Notes under the pieces: generated by a model | The model's input: the letters and a program-made list of their open reading frames with translations, nothing else | Told to the model about the DNA's origin: nothing | The model's database searches: none | Part shown: positions 36,318 through 48,532 of the stretch, piece by piece | Position numbering within the stretch: the stretch's first letter is position 1 | Layout: each line of letters opens with the position of its first letter | NCBI GenBank assembly: GCA_954871525.1 | Contig: OX940872.1 | Coordinates: 25,267,746-25,331,745 of the forward strand | From: Parietaria judaica | Taxonomy: Eukaryota > Streptophyta > Magnoliopsida > Rosales > Urticaceae | Direction of reading: 5' to 3' | DNA: 64,000 bases | Translations under genes and position numbers: made by a program

Positions 36318-37165
36318 TGAGGTTCCATTTCATCCATGTCAATTTACATTGAAATGAGGAAATCTATATCTGTCGTTTATGAAGATGGGCTTTGATTAAA
36401 GAAGCCCAATATCATTATAAAGACTCGTTAACGAAGTCAAAGGAGTCAACCAAGGAAAAAGAAAACAGTCAAAGGAAGATCAAAGAGGCCCGTCGACCAA
36501 CAAAAAAGGCAGGCGATGAAGATGATTACAGAGAAGAATAATGAAATTCGGCGATGAAAATGCGCTCATCAATGAAACCCCATCGATGAAGCTTCGTCGA
36601 TGAAGCATCATCGATTAAACCTCGTCGACAAAACCTCATCGTTACAAAAGCCATACCAAAAGGTAACAAAGGCAACGAGCTCAAGTGACGAAGACCAACT
36701 ACGCGACGAGACTAACAACAGACGACGAAGACGATAACAACTGGGAGCAATCAGCGCGGCGCGACGAGCGACGCGTCGTAACCAGTGATGACAGTTACGA
36801 ACATGATTGCTACGTAGTTATAGCTATGTAAGTAAGGTAATTATGAGGGAATCAAACGCAAATCGTAAGTGACTATTTATGAGGTCAGATCTTGATAACA
36901 AGACTCTTTAAATAGAAAAGATGTTAAAAACGATAGAAAAATTCGTTACAGGATATAAAACACACTCACACCAAAATTCTCGAGCATCTTATTCTCTTCA
37001 AACACATTTTCGTTTGATTAATTAATAAGTTTTTAACATCTATAAAACACACTCACACCAAAATTCTCGAGCATCTTATTCTCTTCAAACACATTTTCGT
37101 TTGATTAATTAATAAGTTTTACGGAAAGACTCAAGCTCCTAGGTAACTTGAAAGCAAAATGACAC
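36318..37165 (+). mobile_element. Probable LTR-derived fragment
   Basis: The sequence is rich in GTCGATGAAG/CGACGAGAC words, has a TATA-like TTTAAATAG near 36909, and then the duplicated segment at 36954-37123. This resembles plant LTR U3-R sequence. No paired LTR, internal domain or target duplication was found, so the assignment is tentative and the ends are approximate. Confidence 0.3.
36954..37123 (+). repeat. Tandem duplication with 87-bp period
   Basis: The segment starting TATAAAACACACTCACACC is repeated almost without change, with copies at 36954-37040 and from 37041 to about 37120. Near identity indicates a recent duplication or replication slippage. Confidence 0.9.
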
Positions 37166-40140
37166 CATATCGTGAATCCGTGACTGTTGCTGTAATTTTT
37201 CACCTCAAGAATATCTATTTAACACCTGAATGTAGATTTTGCAGAGAAAATAAATCAGATAACACGCAAAAATAAAGATGCGATGGTCTTTGCATAAAAG
37301 TGTACACCGTGACCGTATTGTTGTAAAGGACATGCAGACTTGCAGTTACAACACATCGAATGTTTATGTCTATTTCATGTTTCGAATTAAATTTTGATAT
37401 TAATTTTAATCTTATGGTTTAGTTAGATTGATTTAATTTGAATGTATAAAAAAAGCTTATATAAACAATAAAAGACCTTATCATTTTTTAGTTATGATTT
37501 GGTCTGTCGTAGCTTTTTAATCAATGTGCTTACAACCAAAATTTAATAATTAAATAAAATAAACTAGGATTAAAACCATTAAAAGGTTTTTGGGACCATA
37601 AACTTTTTAAGATCTTTTTATTTCAGATTATATGTGTATATGTTTTATTCCTAAGAAAATAAAGGTAGAAATAAAAGAGTAAATCCTTTTAGAGGAAAGA
37701 TGAAGAATAATATATACTTTTGAAAGAGGAAAGTTGAGAGAATGATTAGTTCATTATAATGCACCACAACAACATTCATCCCCCTTTGTCACACACATAA
37801 AGTCCTAAAGTAATTTTTAATTTGACATGGAAATTCATATTAAAGATTAAATGTACTAATTAGAGACTTAATAAAAATGTATTCATACTATTTAGAAATT
37901 TAAGATTAACAATTTATTAGCCCATAAATGAGCTATTTACTTGTCTTTACTTAAAACGTTTATCCGAATCCGATAATATATTGATGTCAATTTTTCTAAT
38001 AAAAATAACAAAAATTAATCTAGACTATCGTGTCGAGATTCAATAATAAAAATTAACATATTTTTTTTAAACTAAAACTCATTTGAACTTTATAGCTATA
38101 ATATCATATGAAATATTGCGTAATTTTGAAAAGATCGGGAACTCATATTATTTAAATAAGCTCTTTACAATTTTATTGTGGTGGTACACATTTCTAATTG
38201 GCGGATCACTTGATACCATAATCTTGCAATTTTGCTTGAAAATCCAAATATGATAAGAGTTGCTTTAAAATTGAGTACGGACTCAATTTCGTTTTACAGT
38301 ATAATAATTAATATTATTATGTACATTTACAGTAGAATCTCGTTAAATTGATACTCGATAAATTAATAATCTCGATAATATTATTTTTATATGATTCCCG
38401 ACTTTAACTTATATGACTAAATTTTTCTTCGATATAATAATAAAATTCCTTGGTCCCAACAATATTAATTTATAGAAATTTTACTATATCTTGTTATGTT
38501 GAGCTTAGTGATTTTCTCATAAATGTGATTAAATAATTATTATTTTTTGTAAGTAATAAAAGTAGGGAAAATTCTATAGGAATTTAATTGGTCGGCAAAT
38601 GATACAACTAGTGATGGGTTGTAGTGGAAATTGAACCAACCCTTATACTCTCATAGTCAAATAGATATACCTCAAGTCAAGATATCAAAATTAAAAAAAG
38701 TCAAGAGGAGTGGCCTAATTGGCTTCCATGTGATCCAATAGTTACATTTTCTTATCTCTTTGTGTTCAATTTTGGTTTGAACCTTTTTTTTTTTGTTTAT
38801 TAAAAAAAATGGAAATTTTAGCATTTGAGGCTCATGTTGAAGTTGTCACACTCATTATGCACAAATGTGGACCATAGGATATGACATAAAGTTAGTGATT
38901 CAATAAGAGAACCATCTCACCCAATTTTTCATTATCTTTGGGGAAAATGATAGGTGGACCATCTTTGGTGATCCTTGGTGGGACCCACATTAAAAAAATA
39001 ATTTAAATTCAGTTGTATACAATTGATTAATATATGTGATTATTAATGAAACATATTAGATTCATAATAAGTATGTATAAGCGTTTGGATTTGCAACATA
39101 ATAAATGTCTAATGTCATTTTCAGGTATCTATGTTTTAATTAAAAATTCCAAAGGTTATATTAGTGCCTCCTTCTTAATTACTAAAATACTAAATAAAAC
39201 TTATTAGATTAAACATTAAGGTATTTATATTAGGTTGGATTCCAACCTAATATAAACATTCATTGAATATAAAAATCCGTACAAATCCTATTCTTCACAT
39301 ATTTTGCAAATTTATAAAATATACTATTGTATTATCACTATTAACATTAGAATAACAAATATTCAATGTTTTTGTGTTTTATATCGAGCTTGTGACATAA
39401 AATACTCGACATTGAATTATAGACTTTTATTTTTATTTTACAAAATAAATTTAAGGCTTTTAGTTCAAAAACCCCTTTGATAACTTGATTTACTTATTAC
39501 TTTCATCATAGTTCCACTAATCTCATTCCATAATTACTTAATAAATGAATCATTTCCGACTAGTTAAATGTTGTGTTCAAGTTATTTTTTCATCATTTTT
39601 ACCACATAGACAGTAACTTGTTACGTAGAAAGTATATAAAATATTGATGCAGAATATATAATATAGTAATAACTTTAAATGTGATATTCCATAATACTAA
39701 TCAAGGTATTAAATTTCTAGAATATCTATCGGTATGTCCATCGAAAACCTTTTTTCGAGGATATGTGAAACGCTATACCCATCGACTTACCTATCAGATA
39801 CACATCGACGGGCGATATATCTGTAAAATGAAAAGTGCAAAACGACATCGACAAGCGGTATTTAAAACCTTGATACTAATATCTTTAAACGTAGAATTAC
39901 ACAATATAGTAATAACTTATAAGATTTTAATTAATAATTATCATGGATTTCAGCTCCTACCAACTTAGGGTGTACAAACCTACCCAACATAGTCTTTTTC
40001 CAATCAATTAAATTCATGAAAAACAATAAATAATATAAAAATAAATCTCTCAAAAAATAAATAATAAAAAATAAAGAAAATCCAATTGGCCATCCATTTA
40101 ATACCAACTTGCCTTTATTAGCTTAGCTTTGCCTAATCAA
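37166..40140. other. AT-rich gene-free DNA upstream of the receptor kinase
   Basis: 3 kb of AT-rich sequence. The open frame at 39681-39968 consists of degenerate repeat-like sequence with no domain. No gene recognised. Confidence 0.5.
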
Positions 40141-41050
40141 AAAGCTTCACACTTTCCTCTCTCTCTCTCTCATCTAGAAGGAGGAAGCTCAGGAGGAGAG
40201 AGAAGAAACCCATCTCGCTTTCTCTCTCCTACACACTTTCTCTCTCTCTCTCTCTCTCACTACCATATGCAGACACAGAGCGAGCGAGCAATGAGAGCGA
40301 CGATATGAAAGCATGCTTGTCGGCCACCAAGCCTCCTCACACCCATCTCCCCATTGCTTCGCCTTCTTCTCTGCTCCACCACCACCGCGTCTCTCTCTGC
40401 GTTATGTGATCAAGTGAGGCCTTGCCTTTCGTTTCTGGGCTTCGAGATCGGAAGATCCCCGCCATTCACGGGCAGAGAGAGAGAGAGACAGACCCAGTGA
40501 AGGAATCCCGATTCATGAATCGTCCCATGCTTCTTCTCGCCTTGTCGCTTCGCGGAGGACTCAATGTGAAGTGGTGGACTTGCTGTTTTCACTACCTATT
40601 CTACGACGGTTGATTTTCATCTCGTATGTATGTTCTATCTCTCGTATATATTTATTATATATATATGTATATGTATTGGTGTATATGTCTGAAGCTGTTT
40701 GATTATTGGTTTGCCAGAAGCGAAAATTGGGTTCCTTTTCAAGTTGATGATTACTGAAAAACCCGAATAAATAAGCCGAAAACCTTGTTACCGGAGACTT
40801 TGAAACCGAATAATATGATCCGGGTCTATACAGCAAGGTCTTCGGTCGAATAGAACGTCATTGGGTCTTCGGTGTTTGGTGTTCGGTTTCTGTTACGGGA
40901 ACCGGTACTGAAGACTCATTTGGACCGAAATTAAAATTGAAAGCCGACGCGCATCGGAACTAGAGTTTATTGTTTAGTACTTAAAGGCATTGAAATGAGA
41001 AGATGAATGAATGTGCAGGTGGCGATTTTCAAGGTCCCGGGGGTGCTAAG
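40141..41050 (+). promoter_or_regulatory. 5' UTR with probable intron, LRR receptor kinase gene
   Basis: CT-rich leader sequence begins near 40150. A donor-like TCTC|GTATGT lies near 40624 and an acceptor TGTGCAG ends at 41018. Between them the sequence is intron-like and includes degenerate repeat words. Splicing here would remove the in-frame ATG at 41003 and leave 41051 as the first ATG of the coding frame. Confidence 0.5.
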
Positions 41051-44000
41051 ATGTGCTGGCGTTTCGGAGCTCGGGGAGTTTTCTGCAAGACAGGGTTGGT
41101 GGGATTTTCGGTTGTGTTGTCTCTGCTGGTTTTTACCTCGGAAGGGTTGAATTCCGAGGGAGTTGCGCTCTTGGATTTGAAGAAGAGTCTTCATGACGGG
41201 TCCAATGTTCTGTCAAATTGGAATGCCGAAGACGAGACGCCGTGCGAGTGGTTCGGAGTGAATTGCACTTACGGCTACGATCGGTTCGTCTGGTCCCTTA
41301 ACATGAGCTCCCAGAATCTCTCGGGAACTTTGAATCCGAGTATCGGTGGTTTGGTCCACTTGACTCATCTTAGCATAGCCTACACTTCAATCTCGGGAAA
41401 GATACCGAAAGAGATCGGAAATTGCAGCAATTTGGCGGAGCTGTATCTGAACCACAATCGGTTTTCGGGTCAGATTCCTTCGGAATTGGGTTCTTTGTCC
41501 AAATTAACGAGGCTGAGCTTGAGCGAGAACAAACTCTCGGGTTCTTTGCCCGAAGAGCTCGGTAATTTGTCGTTGCTCGTGGTGTTTGAGGTTTACACGA
41601 ACAAACTCACCGGCCAATTGCCTCGATCCATAGGGAATATGAAGAATCTGATAACGTTCCGAGCCGGTCAGAACGCTATTTCCGGCAGTATTCCCGCTGG
41701 AATCAGCAGGTGTCGGAGCTTAAAGATGCTTGGTCTTGCTCAAAATGCCATTGAAGGAGAATTGCCAAAGGAACTCGGGATGCTCGCAAACCTGACCGAT
41801 CTCATTTTGTTGCAGAATCAATTGACCGGGCCGATCCCGAAGGAGCTCGGGAACTGTACGAGCCTTCAGACGATCGCTTTGTATAAGAACGCTCTGACGG
41901 GACCGATCCCAAGCGAAATTGGTAATCTCAAATCGTTGAGAAAGTTGTACATGTACAGGAACGTAATAAACGGAACTATCCCCAGAGAAATCGGGAACCT
42001 TTCTCTGGTTGTGGAACTTGATTTCTCGGAGAATTGTTTGACTGGTCCGATTCCGGCCGAGCTCAGTAAGATTAGGGGTCTTCGGTTACTGTACCTTTTT
42101 CAGAACCAGCTGACCGGTATAATTCCCGACGAGCTCAGTAGCTTGAGAAACTTGGAAAAGCTCGACCTTTCGATAAATTTGCTCGAAGGACCGATTCCTT
42201 TTGGGTTCCAGTTCCTGAACAAGATGATCCAGTTTCAGCTGTTTGACAACTCGTTCAATGGCAGCATTCCTCCGGGGCTCGGGCTCCACAGTCGACTCTG
42301 GGTGGTTGACTTTTCCAACAACAATCTGACGGGGAGAATTCCTCCTAATCTCTGTCAAGGCTCGAATATGATAATTCTGAATTTGGAGTCTAACAACATG
42401 TATGGAAACATCCCGCCCGGAATATTAAACTGTTCGTCTTTGGTGCAATTACGACTTGCTCGTAACAGTCTTACCGGGAGTTTCCCTTCCGAGCTCTGCA
42501 ATTTAGTGAATATCTCTGCCGTGTCGCTGGACCAGAATAGATTTAGTGGTCCGATTCCTCGGGAGATCGGGAACTGTAAAAAGTTGCAGCGACTCCAACT
42601 TTCGGAAAACCGCTTCACCTACGAATTGCCCAAGGAAATCTGGAATCTCAGTCAGCTGGGGACGTTCAACGTATCGTTCAATTTTCTCACCGGCGAAATT
42701 CCGTCGGAAATAGTCAACTGCAAGAAGCTGCAACGGCTCGATCTCAGTCATAACCGCTTCAAAGGCTCTTTACCCCCTGAAGTCGGGATGCTTCTTCAGT
42801 TGGAGCTTCTCTGGCTCTCGGAAAATCAATTCTCCGGCCACATACCAGGGCAGTTGGGTAATTTGAGCCGCTTGACGGAGCTACAAATGGGTGGAAACTT
42901 GTTTGAAGGCGAGATTCCTTCGCAATTGGGCTCTCTTTTGAGTTTGCAGATCGCACTGAATCTGAGTTACAATAATTTGACCGGTAATATCCCATCCGAG
43001 CTCGGAAACCTTGGTTTACTTGAGATTCTTCTTCTCAACAACAATCATCTGAGCGGCGAAATCCCGAGCACGTTCGATAATTTGTCGAGCTTATCGATAT
43101 GCAACTTCTCGTACAATGACCTTATCGGCCCTTTGCCTCCTATAGTCTTGTTTCAGAACATGGCTGTGAGTAGCTTTGTCGGGAACAAAGGGCTGTGTGG
43201 CCGGCCTCTTGAAGATTGCAGCGGATATCCTAATTTGAATTCCGTTCCGCGATCTAAAAACGGAGAATCGAGTCGGGGAAAGATTGTCACCACTGTTGCA
43301 GCTGCGGTCGGTGGCGTTTCTCTCATTCTGATCGTTGTGATTTTGTATTTCATGAGGTTTCCGAGTGAGACGGTCGTTTCCGTTCAAGAGGACGATCCGT
43401 CTTCGGATTCTGACATCTATTTTCCGCCAAAAGACGGATTCTCGTTCCAAGATTTGGTGGAAGTAACGAACAACTTCCACGAAAGCTTTTCCATTGGCCG
43501 GGGAGCTTGCGGAACAGTTTATAAAGCGGAAATGGATTGCGGAAAAACCATCGCTGTCAAGAAGCTAGCTTCAAACCGAGAAGAGAACAACATCGAGAAC
43601 AGTTTCCGAGCCGAGATTTCAACTCTCGGGAAAATCCGGCACCGGAATATCGTGAAACTGTACGGGTTTTGCTATCATCAGGGATCAAATTTGCTCCTTT
43701 ACGAGTACATGGTAAATGGAAGCTTGGGTGAATTGCTTCATAACGCCTCTTCGATCTTGGATTGGCCGACACGATACAAGATCGCCATCGGAGCCGCCGA
43801 AGGTCTTTCATATTTACATCACGATTGCAAACCGAGGATTATTCATCGTGATATAAAGGCGACCAACATTTTATTGGACGAGAATCTCGAAGCCCATGTC
43901 GGTGATTTCGGCTTGGCGAAAGTAATTGACATGCCGTACTCTAAATCAATGTCGGCCGTCGCGGGATCATACGGATATATCGCACCTGGTAAACAATATT

Positions 44001-44773
44001 TCTTTACCGCTCTTATGTGATTTATAGCTCTTCAATATTTCCGTTGCGGGTGAAACCAGGATGGGATTTGAAAACTCCTCTTGCTCCCAGTAGCGTTTTG
44101 CAAAACCGGTCATTTAACCTGTAACTGGTACCACAACTAGGTATAAATATTACTTCAAAACCGGGATTTATCAGTTTGAAAGCGGATTTGCCAAATATAT
44201 ATATTATATCAGTATTATAAATTAAATTCTGTAAAAATAACAGGGCTGGAAAATTTCGGGTGCCGATTTGTGAAAAATGGGACGGGGAATTCCCTATTCC
44301 TGGTATTTCACAAAAATTCCCGGTATCAGAACCGGTATTAAATTTTTGTCCCTAGTTTCCAATTCCGTCGTCACATTATATCTTTTTTCGTTTCAGAATA
44401 CGCTTATACGATGAAGGTTACCGAGAAATGTGACATCTACAGTTATGGGGTAGTTTTGTTGGAGCTATTAACCGGGAAAACTCCTGTACAGCCGATAGAA
44501 GAAGGAGGCGATCTCGTTACTTCGGTGAGAAATTACGTGCGGGACCATTCATTGTCTTCCGGTATTCTCGACACCCGATTGAATCTGGAAGACAAAAGTA
44601 CCCTTGACCATATGCTTACTGTGTTGAAAGTAGCTTTGTTCTGCACGAGGTTGACTCCCACCGACCGACCGTCGATGCGAGAGGTCGTGTCAATGCTCGT
44701 GGAGTCGAACGAGCAGGGTAACTTCTTTCTGTCTCCGACGCACGATCTTCATCTGAAACCTGACATTCCGTGA
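41051..44773 (+). CDS. Leucine-rich-repeat receptor-like protein kinase, subfamily XI type (At2g33170-like)
   Basis: Exons are 41051-43988 and 44397-44773, joined GT-AG inside the APE codon of the kinase, giving 1104 residues. Order: signal peptide (residues 1-31); N-terminal cap with the PCEWFGVNC cysteine pair; roughly two dozen plant-type LRRs (LxGxIPxELGN); a second cap (GNKGLCG...C); transmembrane segment at about 744-766; kinase domain from about 814 with GRGACGTVYKAE, AVKKLAS, HRDIKATNILLD near 930, DFGLAK near 951 and APEY at about 978-981. The RD motif and intact catalytic residues indicate an active serine/threonine kinase at the plasma membrane that senses an extracellular ligand, probably a peptide. 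Closest known relatives by motif are At2g33170, At5g63930 and At1g17230. ATG 41051 is preferred over 41003 because a likely 3' splice site falls between them. Confidence 0.95.
43989..44396 (+). other. Intron of the receptor kinase gene containing degenerate repeat
   Basis: Donor GTAAAC, acceptor TTTCAG. The second half contains GGGACGGGGAATTCCC and CGGTATCAGAACCGGTATT-like words, typical of dispersed low-complexity plant repeats, so an old insertion may lie here. Confidence 0.6.
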
Positions 44774-46100
44774 GAATGTACGATCGTTTATTAACCGAGA
44801 TCGTAATAGTCATTAATTTTTTTTTGTTACGTTTCGATTTTCTCATGTCGCTTGCGATAGGAAAGCGGCGACCTATTGTATATTCTCGGTAGAATAACGA
44901 TAGAGGACCTGTTTTGCAGTTTATAGGGCCTCCGAAATCGTGTAATTCCCATTTTACCATTCTTGCGGTATGTAATAGGCAATGTACAGTTCAAAATGTA
45001 TCAATTTTACATTAATTTTACACTATTCTCTGTTACATATCGGGGTATTCTCTTTTCAATTTTCCGTTTTTAAAAATCGGAACTCCGGCTCTAGTTACAG
45101 GATCAAATAAAATGTCTTAACATTCAGCGCCCGATTCAATAATATATACAAGTTCTTACTCATTTCCATGGAAAACCTGGTTCAATCAATTTATTTATTT
45201 ATTTACTGAATCAGAACTTGGAGCAGAGACATGTGAAGGTATTATGAAAGATTCAATCTCTTTGGTCCACTGCCAGATTGTGATAACCCGGGACGGGTAG
45301 GCAAGCCTGTCCCGGGTTCTTCTTAGGCACGGACAACCAGCCCTGGCTTCTCCTTATTAATGGGCAAACAATTCTCCCTTTTTCTCGGGCACGGGCAAAC
45401 ACACGCACCCAGTATTCTCGGGCATGGAATAAAACATGAAATAAGAACAAGCACACCGATCTAGAGAATGATTCAGCCGGCGATCGGTGCATTAATATCA
45501 TCAGACCTTTTACACTTGCATTCATTCAAGTATAAATTCATTCACTCTTTTTATGATGGCTCAAACCCGAACACGCGAGAACATTAACCATCGAGCCTTC
45601 ATATAGATCGCGCGACACAACAAAGGAACTCGACGAGCTTCATACATTATGTTCTCTCTCTATACAACAAAATCGTTAAATAAGAAAAGACGGAGAAACA
45701 GAATAAAAACTCAACCAAGAAAACCGAGAGAAACCCGATCTGCACGATCAAGTCAAATCCAATGGTTCCGATTGCTCAAGTGTGTCATTGTTATATTGAA
45801 TAGAATGATTTGTTCAAAACCAAAATGGTCAAAATATTTAATTGAACCTCGTCAAATTAGTATTCGATAAAGTAATAAATTTGATTTGATTTGATTAGAT
45901 TGTATTTTATTATTAGATTATCAAACTTATATTGTGGAGACATATGAGAAAAACCACATCTCCTAAGACTAGATTATAGAGGAACTTTTTTTTTTTTTTT
46001 TTTTTTTGTGTTCATGAGATGATAAAATTTCCTTTTGAATTATTTTACTTATCAAATAATATAAGGCCTCATACAATCAATCAACGAACTTGCACAACGA
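44774..46100. other. 3' flank of the receptor kinase and spacer to the SPH array
   Basis: It includes the probable 3' UTR to about 45010 and a poly(T) run at 45987-46010. A stretch at 45280-45440 repeats CGGGCACGGGCA/CCCGGGAC-like words. No gene seen. Confidence 0.5.
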
Positions 46101-46139
46101 GTACTACATGGGCATAACAAACCCTAATTAGTGAAACCC

Positions 46140-46577
46140 CTATTCCGTATTCCACGTATAGGTGATGTCGAACTTGCCGGTTTTCGGGTTGAACATGACC
46201 GGGCCGTCCTCATGGATATGCCAGTTGAAGTCGTTGCACTTACACCTCTTATGGTCGCGGTAGCCGTCGAAGATGTTGAAATACCAGGTCTCCTCGGCGC
46301 CTCGCCAGTCAAAGCTGCAGTGGAAGAGCGTCGTGCCTTGGATATTCGGCCGGAACACGAAGGTGAAGTTGCTTCCAAGCGGTAAGACCTTAATGCCGAG
46401 GTCGTCGTCCGCCGATAGGCAATGAGCGGTAAGGTCCAGCTCGGAAATCAGATCGTTGGCAACGGTCACATGCGCCTTCGGGATCAGAAAACCGGCTTCG
46501 GAGCTTCTAGGGTAGAATGTGGCCATTAACATGACCAAGAGAGCTTGAAGGACTACTTGGCTGCTTCGAGAATACAT
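46140..46577 (-). CDS. S-protein homologue 1 (plant self-incompatibility S1 family)
   Basis: A single exon of 145 residues. Residues 1-28 form a signal peptide, so the protein is secreted. The mature domain has the S1-family pattern: HVTVANDL, a first cysteine at 53 (AHCLSADDDLGIKVL), GTTLFHCSFDW with Cys87, YRDHKRCKC with Cys112 and Cys114, and NWHIHEDGPVMF. A sequon lies at Asn70 (NFT). The family folds as a small beta-sandwich with two disulfides; the best-known member class is the Papaver stigma S-determinant. This is the most divergent of the intact members in the left part of the array, and it ends WNTE, similar to the WETE of SPH8. Its role here is unknown. Confidence 0.9.
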   Translation of the reverse strand: MYSRSSQVVLQALLVMLMATFYPRSSEAGFLIPKAHVTVANDLISELDLTAHCLSADDDLGIKVLPLGSNFTFVFRPNIQGTTLFHCSFDWRGAEETWYFNIFDGYRDHKRCKCNDFNWHIHEDGPVMFNPKTGKFDITYTWNTE

Positions 46578-46623
46578 TCTTTTAGTTTAGGGTTTTTTGG
46601 TGATTTTGTTCTTATTACTTATG

Positions 46624-46655
<32 letters not shown>

Positions 46656-47613
46656 ATATAATGAAATTAATTGAGTGTTCAGTACATTCATGCAGGAGAA
46701 TTTGCACGTATAGTAGAGAATTGAATTCCGTTGACTATTATTTCCATGCATGACTAATTACTCAATGCGTTAACACTAAAAATGGTCTTGTCTAATGTAT
46801 GATTAGCTGTAAAATAATTTAATTAATTGATTCCTTGTAAATGTAATTAGTGCTTGAAATTAATAAGCGTTGAAAAAAAATTGAATGCATGCGTTAACAT
46901 GTTTTTATTATGACCATATGCAATGGAGTTTAAAGGGGGATATGAATGAATTTATTTCATTTTCTAAACTTTAGTGAGTAAATATATATGTTACTACAAT
47001 ATAGTTCAGTGTTCTGTTCAATGGTTTGTCATGTTCTTCTTAAATGCGTTGACGAGATAATAAAGTTGGGTTTTATTGCAAAAATAATTTTATGGCAAGT
47101 GCATAAATTTAATTTCTTATAGTAATTCATTTTTATTTTCTTCAGTATTTACATCTTGATATCATATAAGGTTGAAAAAGCCGTACACGAATTAATACCG
47201 ATAGGGTCGATTACGCCTATGCCGATGGGTAATTATAAGTATTTAACTCCTCAATGCTGATTTCTAACAATTATTTATTACGAGTATGATCGGTTACCGA
47301 TGATTAATTAATATAGGGAAATCACGGGTAAATTCCATAGACTAATAAATTTGATATTAGTATAATTTTTAATAAACATATTTCATTAGAATTTTAAAAA
47401 TAACTTTTTTTAGGGTGGCACATGACATCATATATATTATGCTTCCACGTGTCCACTTACTAATGTCGTTGGAAGTCAAATACAAATAATTTATTTGCAT
47501 ACTCTTTTGTGAAAGTATAAATAATAAATACCATTGATGACATCGTGTCGTGAGTTTTCCATCCGTCTTATCGAATCATGGGTTTCCCGTTACCTACCTG
47601 TAAGTGACCTGTC

Positions 47614-47651
<38 letters not shown>

Positions 47652-47901
47652 TTGAAGAAAACGCTGCGGTTTATAATTGAAATCATGCTGGCAAGCCCAT
47701 AAACCAGCATATATGCAGTCGGAAAACCGTTACTGGCAGTACTATTTTGAAATTTGGAGGTAAAACACAATCCATAATTTGTCAATAAACTCTAATTTAT
47801 TGATTTAGCAATACCAATAACATGACCATAATTTTAGTATACTATATCTTAGCACTTTATTAAGGGACATGCATAATACTTATGATTTATGAATATCATA
47901 A

Positions 47902-47951
<50 letters not shown>

Positions 47952-47952
47952 G
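46578..47952. other. Spacer between SPH1 and SPH2
   Basis: AT-rich, with microsatellites (AT)n at 46624-46651, (ATT)n at 47614-47651 and (AT)n at 47904-47944. A CCGTTGACTATTATTT block near 46728 and GTCATGTTCTTCTTAA near 47028 match words found upstream of other SPH genes. Confidence 0.55.
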
Positions 47953-48384
47953 CTACCATGGATACTTATTAATCCATGTAACATTGTCTTTGCTAAATAA
48001 CATCCCACCGTCTCTGACCCTCCAAAAGCAGGCCTTCATGCGCTCGCAAGGCCCTTCGTCCCTCGAGGCGTCGAACGCGACGAAGTACCGCTCCTTCACG
48101 CCTTCCCATGTCACGAAGCAGAAAAAAAGCGTCGTCCTCCAATAATTTATCTTCGTTTCAAACCAGAACACTTGTCCCGGCGATAGATAATACACACCTT
48201 TGTCGCTGGTGCGGGATTTGCAGTGCACGAGAAGCTTCGAGCTCGGATCCGACAGCTCGTCCCTTATGTCGATGCGGTAGTGCACGAACATCTTGTCTTC
48301 GTCTTTGCAGGCCGCTCTCGGCCAGGCCCCGAGCAAGGCAAGCACGAGTGGCAGCTTCAATAAAAGGCCTAGGGAAGTGGTCAT
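47953..48384 (-). CDS. S-protein homologue 2
   Basis: A single exon of 143 residues starting at the ATG at 48384, which begins a good signal peptide (LGLLLKLPLVLALLGAWPRA). An in-frame ATG 24 codons upstream lies above the conserved TAGTGATGA core motif at 48429-48437, so it is unlikely to be used. Cysteines at 55, 89, 113 and 119 fit the two-disulfide S1-family layout (VHCKS, FFCFVTWEG, PCERMKACFWRV). The C-terminus is NVTWINKYPW, with a sequon at Asn134. It pairs with SPH3 through FWFETKINYWRTTL against FWWETKINVWRTTL. A Mutator-like foldback element begins 149 bp upstream of the ATG and may affect expression. Confidence 0.9.
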   Translation of the reverse strand: MTTSLGLLLKLPLVLALLGAWPRAACKDEDKMFVHYRIDIRDELSDPSSKLLVHCKSRTSDKGVYYLSPGQVFWFETKINYWRTTLFFCFVTWEGVKERYFVAFDASRDEGPCERMKACFWRVRDGGMLFSKDNVTWINKYPW

Positions 48385-48532
48385 GTTTTTTAGGGTTCTT
48401 GGTGAAAGGCATAAACTAAAGACCCCTAGATAGTGATGAACTATTGAGGGGAACACGAAAGAAGGGTTTTGAAGTCACTTATTGTTCTGATCAATGATGG
48501 TTTATATACATATGCTTGCTATATATATAATA

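Noticed and set aside
36954..37123. CRISPR-like or satellite array
   Set aside because: Only two copies with no spacers; a simple tandem duplication in eukaryotic DNA.
39681..39968. 95-codon plus-strand open frame
   Set aside because: The sequence resembles dispersed degenerate repeats with CGATA/TATCGG words. Nothing in the translation suggests a protein family.
45649..45870. 73-codon plus-strand open frame
   Set aside because: The translation is a Lys/Arg-rich low-complexity string with no conserved features in a region without other gene signals.
48385..48456. Upstream ATG as the start of SPH2
   Set aside because: It lies above the conserved core promoter word and would put 24 residues in front of the signal peptide. 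No paralogue has such an extension.
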